From positions 248,001 through 312,000 of the forward strand of contig NZ_CABVHK010000002.1 of NCBI RefSeq assembly GCF_902497785.1: a DNA stretch of 64,000 nt, in the 5' to 3' direction. The stretch's first letter is position 1; each line of letters starts with the position of its first letter. This document shows positions 56,936 to 64,000 of the stretch, piece after piece. The position numbers and the translations under genes are program-made. Under the pieces are notes generated by a model. It was not told where the DNA came from. It searched no databases and saw nothing but the letters and a program-made list of their open reading frames with translations. The DNA is from Pseudomonas fluorescens. GTDB taxonomy: Bacteria; Pseudomonadota; Gammaproteobacteria; Pseudomonadales; Pseudomonadaceae.

Positions 56936-58174
56936 TTAAGTCGCTACATCATTGAAAACTTTGGTCAATGCACTCGCATGTCCCCTGATGACTTTCCATG
57001 GCCCAATGACCGCCTGCAAATCCAGAACCAACCTGTTTAAATCCAACACGTTATCGATTTCCGACGCACGATCCGCAGACTCTCCTATATTTACCCAAAT
57101 GATCGCCCATACATCTTCCAGGTTTTTCGCACCTCTTTCAGCGTCAACCATCAGCGTTTGCAGATTAATCAGTCGCCCTCCCAAATCATTCAGGAGTTTA
57201 GTAAGGTTGGCGTTGTGCATATCTGCCAGAAGCCCGCGCCGACGATCCAGCAAAATATTTTTCTCGGCCCTGACCTCTTCGGCCTTCGACCCGAAAATAC
57301 CACCGGTAACCACAACACCCAGCGGTCCGAATACTAATCCTGAAAAGGCATATCCTACCAATCGATTGTATTCATCTTGCTTCTGGGCAATGTGTTCGTC
57401 CAGGACTTGCAATTGAGCTGTAATTTCCTGGTTTCTGGCGTCCAGTTCACCCCCGGATCTTTCAACGTAATCCAATTTGCTATGAACAGCAGGTAATAGC
57501 TCTTGTGTTATTTTTCGGGAAAACTCAATTGCTAGATCTTTCACGCGTCGGATTTTTTCATAAAAATTCTCGATATCGTTTTTCATGACTTCGAAATACA
57601 AAGACAAATTGCGAATCTTCATTGTATCGGAGCGGTTGAGCGGAATTTCAGCGAATCTGGCCATTTCCTCCTCAGTCAATGTATTAACAGTCCCTATCAG
57701 GGTTTTGTAGCCCTCTGTATTTTTGAGATGACCCACAAGATCCGTACCGGTCTCTAAAAATCTGTCAGAAAAATTATCAAGTTGGCTACCCAGGGTTTTA
57801 GTGTCCTTTTCCAATGTCGTCCAGGACAGTGCGTGTGCATGAATATTTTGGTGGAGCTTTTGTATATCTGCGGGCTCCAGCCCCGGAACATGAGCGGTTT
57901 TGTAACCGAGGAATCGCTCCACGTCGCTCAAATTAACCGGTAAGCGGAGGCTCGAATTGACGTAGCGTTTGATGGCGACGATGTTGCTTTTTTTTACTAT
58001 AAATGTCCCATCCTGATAATCAGGGGCATCTTCACCGGCCATCACACCAAAATACTGTACTGGCACATATTTCGCGGCCTCTCCAACAGTGTCTATCCCC
58101 TCTAAGGTTTTAACAGCCCTCAGCGCAATATCCTTAAAATCGGGGTCTAGATCCAGTTCCCTATACATTTCCAT
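56936..58174 (-). CDS. Alpha-pore-forming binary toxin, subunit A (XaxA/YaxA-like)
   Basis: A 412-residue helical protein, matching XaxA (about 408) in length. A hydrophobic, glycine-rich stretch at residues 273-296 (LVGYAFSGLVFGPLGVVVTG) sits between long coiled-coil arms (about 190-272 and 297-350), the layout of the membrane-inserting head of A subunits in this family. The C-terminus VLDLQAVIGPWKVIRGHASAL recalls the same proteins. There is no signal peptide, so release would be by lysis or an unrecognised route. The start at 58174 has TGGA about 8 bases upstream; a GTG at 58198 is possible. First gene of the pair, A/T-rich, probably acquired. Confidence 0.7.
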   Translation of the reverse strand: MEMYRELDLDPDFKDIALRAVKTLEGIDTVGEAAKYVPVQYFGVMAGEDAPDYQDGTFIVKKSNIVAIKRYVNSSLRLPVNLSDVERFLGYKTAHVPGLEPADIQKLHQNIHAHALSWTTLEKDTKTLGSQLDNFSDRFLETGTDLVGHLKNTEGYKTLIGTVNTLTEEEMARFAEIPLNRSDTMKIRNLSLYFEVMKNDIENFYEKIRRVKDLAIEFSRKITQELLPAVHSKLDYVERSGGELDARNQEITAQLQVLDEHIAQKQDEYNRLVGYAFSGLVFGPLGVVVTGGIFGSKAEEVRAEKNILLDRRRGLLADMHNANLTKLLNDLGGRLINLQTLMVDAERGAKNLEDVWAIIWVNIGESADRASEIDNVLDLNRLVLDLQAVIGPWKVIRGHASALTKVFNDVAT

Positions 58175-58580
58175 ATAAATTCCATTTAAATAAATCACAA
58201 CCCAATTAACAAACCATCAATATTCAAACTTCTTGAAAGAGACGATTAATGCAAGGCAACAGTAACCGGCCGGATTTTCACATTCAATCGGAACAATCAA
58301 GTAATGACGTAGGAAAACAAAACCACATCACCCTGGATTTTTAACACCCGGAAAAAAAAACACTAAAAAAGCATGACGCTTAACGATGACTTAACTTCAC
58401 CATCCAAATCCACTGCTAACTTATTACTTGATGCTTTCAGAATAAAAAAAGCACACGCCTCGTTGCAAGACGTGTGCTTTATGTTGCCCGACTCTTAGTA
58501 ACTGCCGAAGGCTGCTCCTACGGGATCGAGCGTGTTCGTAATGGATCAAGCGTATCCGGTAATGGGTGTGGTGCGGCGGG
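58175..58580. other. A/T-rich upstream region of the toxin-like operon
   Basis: About 400 bases, visibly A/T-rich from 58175 to 58450, with poly-A stretches near 58350. It should hold the toxin promoter and would suit binding by MvaT. It contains the terminator of the MBL gene (58444-58480) and a decayed fragment of the GATCGCAGCC-type repeat at about 58500-58530 (ACTGCCGAAGGCTGCTCCTAC). I see no gene. Confidence 0.55.
58444..58480 (-). terminator. Rho-independent terminator of the MBL-fold gene
   Basis: On the minus strand a 10-bp stem AAAGCACACG / CGTGTGCTTT with a 13-base loop ends in a run of seven or more T. It lies 100 bases beyond the MBL gene stop. Confidence 0.85.
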
Positions 58581-59462
58581 TTACCACTTCATCTCGCCTT
58601 TGGCGACTTTGGCACTCAGTTCCAGCGAGCTTTCCTCGCCCAGTGCCGGGTAGCGTTTTTTCATCGCGGCGATCAGTGCGGTGGCGTCTTTGGCCTTGGC
58701 GGTTTCTTCGTCGAAGGCCTTGATGTAGTCCGCAGTGAACTGCACGGCGGACAGGGAACGAACGCTCTGACCCAGGTAATGACCCGGCACAACGGTATTC
58801 GGTTTCAGGGTTTCGATGGCGTGAAGTGTCGCCAACCAATCGGTGTGGGATTGCGCGGTTTGGGTATCGGCCATCCACACGTGAATGTTTTCCGCGACCA
58901 CTACGCCACCGACCACGGCCTTGATCGACGGAATCCACACAAAAGTGCGATCCGGTTGCCGGCCTGCAAGACCGACCACCTGCAACTTCTGCCCCTCAAG
59001 CATCAGGCTGTCGCCCTTGAGTACGCCTGGCACGACGGCTTTGGTCGGCGCGTCAGCACCCAATTTCGGGCCCCAGTAAGCCAGTTTGCCGTCGACGGTT
59101 TTCTTGATGTGATCCACGGTTGGCTGTGAGGCGAGCACTTTGGCGTTGGGGAAGGCCGCGGTCAGGGTGTCGAGGCCGAAGTAGTAGTCCGGGTCACCGT
59201 GGCTGATGTAGATGGTGGTCAAGCGCTTGCCGCTGGCGCGGATTTTTTCCACCACCTGCTCAGCCTGGGATTTGCCGAATTGCGCGTCCACCAGGACGGC
59301 GTCTTTCTCGCCGCTCACCAGGACCGAAGTCACCGGGAAAATCGCCTGCTCGCCGGGGTTATACACGTCCAGCGTCAGCGTCGGTGCCGCAGCCGCGTGG
59401 GCCACGAAACCGAGGGTGGCCGTGGCCAGCAAAATGCGCTTGAGGGAGTTGAAACCGATCAT
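58581..59462 (-). CDS. Periplasmic MBL-fold hydrolase-like protein with altered metal motif
   Basis: A 293-residue metallo-beta-lactamase-fold protein with a cleavable signal peptide (MIGFNSLKRILLATATLGFVAHAAAA). The usual HxHxDH is replaced by HGDPDY in YISHGDPDYYFGLDTL; later metal histidines are partly visible in VVPGHYLGQ. The altered motif suggests one metal site or a different chemistry. The ATG at 59462 has GGAG upstream; a longer frame runs into the divergent LysR gene and is not coding. That LysR regulator probably controls it. Confidence 0.87.
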   Translation of the reverse strand: MIGFNSLKRILLATATLGFVAHAAAAPTLTLDVYNPGEQAIFPVTSVLVSGEKDAVLVDAQFGKSQAEQVVEKIRASGKRLTTIYISHGDPDYYFGLDTLTAAFPNAKVLASQPTVDHIKKTVDGKLAYWGPKLGADAPTKAVVPGVLKGDSLMLEGQKLQVVGLAGRQPDRTFVWIPSIKAVVGGVVVAENIHVWMADTQTAQSHTDWLATLHAIETLKPNTVVPGHYLGQSVRSLSAVQFTADYIKAFDEETAKAKDATALIAAMKKRYPALGEESSLELSAKVAKGEMKW

Positions 59463-59576
59463 CTGTTGCTCCGTTGTCCGATGGCCATGGGTGGCGAGGG
59501 AGCAGAGCTTAGTTGTGCGATTCAGTATTAAAAATGCGATGCTGCAACATAGTTTGTTTCTGAAATCGGGCAAATC

Positions 59577-60482
59577 ATGGATCGTCTCCAAGCAATGCGC
59601 GTGTTCGTCACCGTGGTCGACCTCGGCAGCCAATCCGCCGCAGCCGACCAGCTGGACCTGTCACGGCCCGTCGTTTCACGGTATCTGGCGGAGCTGGAGG
59701 ATTGGGTCGGCGCGCGCCTGATGCACCGCACCACACGCAAATTGAGCCTGACCGCCGCCGGCAGTGAAATCCTGCCGCGCTGCCGGCAGATGCTCGACCT
59801 GTCTTCGGACATGCAAGCCGCCGTCAGCGCACCAGACGATGCCCCACGCGGGCTGCTGCGTATCAGTGTCAGCACTTCGTTTGGCCAGGCGCAACTGGCG
59901 GACGCGATGGCGGCCTACGTCAAGCGCTACCCCGGCGTGAGCATCGACCTGCAAATGCTCGACCGCACAGTGAATCTGGTGGATGAGCGCATCGACCTGG
60001 CGATTCGCACCAGCAACGACCTGGACCCGAACCTCATCGCCCGGCGGCTGACGGTCTGCCGCTCGGTGATCTGCGCCGCCCCCGCTTATCTGCGCGAACA
60101 CCCGGCCCCCCTGCGCGTGGAAGAGCTGAGCCAGCACAATTGTCTGACCCACTCCTACTTCGGCAAAAGCCTGTGGCATTTCGAGCAGGATGGCGAACCG
60201 GTTTCGGTGCCCGTGCAAGGCAACATCAGCGCCAACGAAGCCAGTACGCTGCTGCGGGTAACCCTGGCCGGCGCCGGGGTGGCGATGCTCCCCAGTTATC
60301 AGGCCGGCGTGCATATCCACAGCGGCGAACTGACCCGCCTGTTAGCCCATGCCGAACCGCGGCAGATGAACATTTACGCGGTGTATGCCTCGCGCAAACA
60401 CATGCCTGCGGCGCTGCGCAGCCTGCTGGATTTTTTGGTGCTGAGATTTCCGCAAACACCGGAGTGGGATATCGGCCTGTAG
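59577..60482 (+). CDS. LysR-family regulator
   Basis: A 301-residue regulator: winged helix MDRLQAMRVFVTVVDLGSQSAAADQLDLSRPVVSRYLAELE is split by the helix-turn-helix at about 18-37, then the effector domain (GLLRISVSTSFGQAQLADAM, VDERIDLAIRTSNDLDPNLIARRL). It belongs to the large CrgA/DmlR-like group. Divergent from the MBL-fold gene, 115 bases apart. Its stop codon TAG lies inside the palindromic repeat that follows, so the present C-terminus (EWDIGL) may have been set by the repeat insertion. Confidence 0.92.
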   Translation: MDRLQAMRVFVTVVDLGSQSAAADQLDLSRPVVSRYLAELEDWVGARLMHRTTRKLSLTAAGSEILPRCRQMLDLSSDMQAAVSAPDDAPRGLLRISVSTSFGQAQLADAMAAYVKRYPGVSIDLQMLDRTVNLVDERIDLAIRTSNDLDPNLIARRLTVCRSVICAAPAYLREHPAPLRVEELSQHNCLTHSYFGKSLWHFEQDGEPVSVPVQGNISANEASTLLRVTLAGAGVAMLPSYQAGVHIHSGELTRLLAHAEPRQMNIYAVYASRKHMPAALRSLLDFLVLRFPQTPEWDIGL

Positions 60483-60575
60483 GAGCTGCCGCAGGCTGCG
60501 ATCTTTTGATCTTTCAGCTACCCCTCAAGATCAGAATCAAGATCCAAAGATCGCAGCCTGCGGCAGCTCCTACGG
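60479..60575. repeat. Large palindrome, GATCGCAGCC..GGCTGCGATC family, overlapping a stop codon
   Basis: CTGTAGGAGCTGCCGCAGGCT on the left and AGCCTGCGGCAGCTCCTACGG on the right enclose about 45 bases with GATCTTTC and AAGATC. The left edge supplies the stop codon of the LysR gene. Confidence 0.9.
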
Positions 60576-60629
60576 ATTTGACCTATGCTCAAAGCAGTAC
60601 CCACGGGTATTCGTTCAGAGGTCAACGCC

Positions 60630-60806
60630 ATGAACATCAAAACAAAAAGGTATTTCGCGATTTTCCTGACCTGCGCGGCCACACTGGCGCTGTACGGCAC
60701 GGCGGCCTGGCGCGTCGAGCAATTGCGGCAAACGCCTCGCGAATATGCGAGTTGTAACGTTGAGCGCTGCATCCCCCACAACGCGACCCTCAACGCTCTT
60801 CGGTAA
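60630..60806 (+). CDS. Small membrane or exported peptide
   Basis: A 58-residue peptide: basic start MNIKTKRY, a hydrophobic segment FAIFLTCAATLALYGTAAW (about residues 9-27), then a soluble tail with Cys-x5-Cys-like pair in YASCNVERCIPHN. AGAGG lies 9 bases before the ATG. It is either a single-span inner membrane protein with the tail in the periplasm, where the two cysteines could form a disulfide, or a secreted peptide. An ATG 15 codons upstream is less likely. Function unknown. Confidence 0.6.
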   Translation: MNIKTKRYFAIFLTCAATLALYGTAAWRVEQLRQTPREYASCNVERCIPHNATLNALR

Positions 60807-60815
60807 CGAAGGGAA

Positions 60816-61712
60816 TCAGGCCTCGTTGTCCTGATCGGCCTTCAAACGGTCGCGGAAAGCCTTGGGCGAGATTCCCACCCGACGCCGGAACAGGCGTGTG
60901 AAGTTGGTCGGATCGGAAAACCCCAACACGTCGGACATTTCGTAAATGGTCATGCTGGTGTAGGTCAGCAGGCGCTTGGCCTCCAGCAATTGTCGCTCGT
61001 GCATGATCTGCAACGCCGGTTGCCCCGCCAGTTCACGGCACGTGCCGTTGAGGTGGGACACGGAAATCCCCAGCCGATGCGCCAGGTCCTCGACCTTGAC
61101 GTGCTGGCGATAGGTCTCTTCCACCAGTTGGATAAAACCGTTGAGGTATTCCCGGGCGCGCTGCGGTCGCTGAGTCGCGGAACGCCGCTGCAGTGCCTGA
61201 CGGCTGACCCACACCATGATCACGCTGACCAGTGAATGCATGAGCATTTCACGCGCCGTTTGATGACCGGTGTATTCACTCTGCAACGCCGCAAACAAAC
61301 TATTGAGGTACTCGCCATCCGCGCCGGCCGGGTAACTTTCGGCCTGCGCCAGCGCATTTACCGAGTGGCCCAGTTGCGCCTGGAGATGCGCGACCAGCGG
61401 CGCCGCGAGGGTCACGACAAACCCTTCGACATCTTCGGAAAATCGATAACCGTGCACCGATAATGGCGGCAACACCAGGATTGCCGTTTCGCTCAGCTGC
61501 GTACGTTTGCCTTCGATTTCAAGCTCTGCCTGACCTTTGAATACGAAGAGCAACTGGCATAAATCGGCATGACGGTGGGGTTTGATTTCCCATTGATGTT
61601 CGCGGCTGCGTTTGGAAATGGTTTCACAGTGCAGCAAGTCCGGGGTCGGCCAGTCCAGGCTTTCACCGTAGAGCTTGAACACCGGTATCGAAGGCAGAGC
61701 AGGCTTGTTCAT
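60816..61712 (-). CDS. pobR: AraC/XylS-type regulator of pobA
   Basis: A 298-residue regulator with an N-terminal cupin domain (HQWEIKPHRHADLCQLLFVFKG) for effector binding and a C-terminal AraC DNA-binding domain: VEDLAHRLGISVSHLNGTCRE and MTIYEMSDVLGFSDPTNFTRLFRRRVGISPKAFR are the two helix-turn-helix spans. It is divergent from pobA, and pseudomonad PobR proteins are AraC-type activators of pobA responding to 4-hydroxybenzoate. The ATG at 61712 (MNKPALPSIPVFKLYGE) is preferred over a 47-codon extension into the promoter region. Confidence 0.9.
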   Translation of the reverse strand: MNKPALPSIPVFKLYGESLDWPTPDLLHCETISKRSREHQWEIKPHRHADLCQLLFVFKGQAELEIEGKRTQLSETAILVLPPLSVHGYRFSEDVEGFVVTLAAPLVAHLQAQLGHSVNALAQAESYPAGADGEYLNSLFAALQSEYTGHQTAREMLMHSLVSVIMVWVSRQALQRRSATQRPQRAREYLNGFIQLVEETYRQHVKVEDLAHRLGISVSHLNGTCRELAGQPALQIMHERQLLEAKRLLTYTSMTIYEMSDVLGFSDPTNFTRLFRRRVGISPKAFRDRLKADQDNEA

Positions 61713-61876
61713 AACTTCAATCCAGGCCTCGGAGGGTGGCGGGCGATAATCGCACCGATTGGCAGAATGTACAGCTATCGGCTCAGTTTTCACCTTCAAT
61801 TGACAGACCCGCAAGTGAAAAATGCAAGCACTCGATCCATAAAAAAAATCCACCGACCCTGGTCGCGTGCTGCTAG

Positions 61877-63085
<1,209 letters not shown>

Positions 63086-63162
63086 CCTACTACCGACTTA
63101 CACTGGCGAGCATCCCCGCTCGCCTTGCACCCTGCGGGCTCCTCACTGCCGCAGGTTTACCC

Positions 63163-64000
63163 GTGACCAATCTGAACCAGCCTGACACGCCCAAACCGGC
63201 GATCCGCAGCGTACTGATCGCCCTGATGCTGGCGATTTTTCTCGGTGCGCTGGACCAGACCATCGTCGCGGTATCGATGCCGGCCATTTCCGCGCAGTTC
63301 AAGGACGTCAGCCTGCTGGCCTGGGTGATTTCCGGTTACATGGTGGCGATGACGGTGGCGGTGCCGATCTACGGCAAACTGGGCGACCTCTACGGTCGGC
63401 GCAAGTTGATGCTGTTCGGCATGGGCCTGTTCACCGTCGCTTCGTTGTTCTGCGGGATGGCCCAGAGCATGGAGCAGTTGGTGCTGGCGCGGATCATTCA
63501 GGGCATCGGTGCCGGCGGGATGATTTCGGTCAGCCAGGCGATCATCGGCGACATCGTGCCGCCCCGCGAGCGGGGTCGCTATCAAGGCTATTTCAGCAGC
63601 ATGTACGCGGTGGCTAGCGTGGCCGGCCCGGTGCTGGGCGGTTACATGACCGAATACCTGTCCTGGCGCTGGGTGTTTCTGATCAACCTGCCACTGGGCC
63701 TGGGCGCGTGGCTGGTGGCCAATCGCACGTTGGTGGGATTGCCGGTGCCGCAACGTAAACCGGTCATTGATTACTTCGGCACCGTGCTGATGATCATCGG
63801 CCTGACGGCCTTGTTGCTTGGCATTACTCAGGTCGGTCAGGGCCATGCATGGCGCAGCGCTGAAGTGCTGGGTTTGACGGGTTGCGCGGTGGCGGTACTT
63901 GCGTTGTTCGTCTGGCATGAACGCCGGGCGCGTGAGCCATTGTTGCCCATGCATCTGTTTGCCAACCGTAGTGCGATCCTGTGCTGGTGCACGATTTTCT
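63163..64000 (+). CDS. DHA2-type MFS efflux transporter, 5' part only
   Basis: The frame opens with GTG at 63163 (CAGG upstream) and runs to the window edge without a stop, giving about 279 residues of what is usually a 14-span, roughly 500-residue pump. Family marks: LGALDQTIVAVSMPAI (motif D1 of DHA2 proteins), YGKLGDLYGRRKLM (motif A), and RIIQGIGAGGMISVSQAIIGD with a following AGPVLGGYMTEYLSWRWVF (motif C). It probably exports drugs or aromatic compounds by proton antiport. It lies 77 bases downstream of pobA on the same strand and might be co-transcribed with it. Confidence 0.88.
   Translation, partial: MTNLNQPDTPKPAIRSVLIALMLAIFLGALDQTIVAVSMPAISAQFKDVSLLAWVISGYMVAMTVAVPIYGKLGDLYGRRKLMLFGMGLFTVASLFCGMAQSMEQLVLARIIQGIGAGGMISVSQAIIGDIVPPRERGRYQGYFSSMYAVASVAGPVLGGYMTEYLSWRWVFLINLPLGLGAWLVANRTLVGLPVPQRKPVIDYFGTVLMIIGLTALLLGITQVGQGHAWRSAEVLGLTGCAVAVLALFVWHERRAREPLLPMHLFANRSAILCWCTIF

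Noticed and set aside
58448..58480. Possible promoter operator of the toxin-like operon
   Set aside because: The palindrome with a long T-run on the minus strand fits a terminator of the MBL gene better, and lies 270 bases from the toxin start.

Overview
The window is a stretch of chromosome from a Pseudomonas of the fluorescens group. The evidence is an MvaT-type nucleoid protein, PHBH-type 4-hydroxybenzoate hydroxylase with an AraC-type PobR, SadC and YajQ homologues, an OprD-family porin, and the palindromic repeats typical of fluorescent pseudomonads (GTGGGAGCGGGCTTGCCCGCGA and GATCGCAGCCTTCGGCAGCT types). From memory of P. aeruginosa PAO1, two blocks keep an order known there: mscS-yajQ-panE-kinase-adenosyltransferase-nudix-GST-argJ-secA, and purU-mvaT-sbcB ... 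pyruvate kinase-enoyl-CoA hydratase-ferredoxin reductase-sadC-fumarase. No rRNA, tRNA, IS element, phage or CRISPR array was seen.

Layout. 1-16.5 kb is mainly core: porin end, MscS channel, YajQ, ketopantoate reductase-like protein, a PAS histidine kinase, PduO-type adenosyltransferase, a Nudix/ThiE-like fusion, GST, argJ, secA, a DciA-family helicase loader, a HerA-like ATPase and a dCache chemoreceptor. 16.7-19.6 kb is a tight operon of a glycosyltransferase, a DUF2334 deacetylase-like protein and a YbhN-type membrane protein, probably an undescribed envelope glycolipid pathway. 20-23 kb holds purU, mvaT and sbcB. 23.3-30.4 kb is a six-gene translationally coupled operon (RDD, SpoIIM, DUF4129, DUF4350, MoxR, DUF58), interrupted after MoxR by a 155-bp tandem repeat that re-copies the last codons of MoxR. 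30.4-33 kb is accessory: a candidate structured RNA, a DUF3077-like protein, an A/T-rich orphan gene, a PilZ protein and a TPR lipoprotein.

33-39.6 kb carries pyruvate kinase, enoyl-CoA hydratase, a [2Fe-2S] reductase, a SadC-like diguanylate cyclase and class I fumarase. 39.9-44.5 kb is a C4-dicarboxylate/2-oxoglutarate sensing and uptake module: a DctB/MifS-type kinase, a sigma-54 activator and a KgtP-type permease, with a sigma-54 promoter and two phased palindromes in front of the permease. 44.7-47.3 kb has a flavin reductase-like protein, small proteins and an AraC regulator. 47.4-55.9 kb is a catabolic island: a polyamine-type ABC importer, an ALDH, a ThDP-dependent 2-oxoacid decarboxylase and a LysR regulator, probably for uptake and oxidation of an arginine- or polyamine-derived compound. 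55.9-58.2 kb is an A/T-rich operon that looks like a two-component alpha-pore-forming toxin of the XaxAB/YaxAB type. The window ends with a periplasmic MBL-fold protein, its divergent LysR, a 58-residue membrane peptide, pobR/pobA and the start of a DHA2-type efflux pump.

The most notable items are the XaxAB-like toxin pair, the 155-bp array that looks like a scar of allelic recombination in the MoxR operon, the sigma-54 promoter with its upstream sites at kgtP, the glycosyltransferase operon, and the structured RNA candidate at 30.6 kb. All family calls are from reading the sequence; no database search was run.
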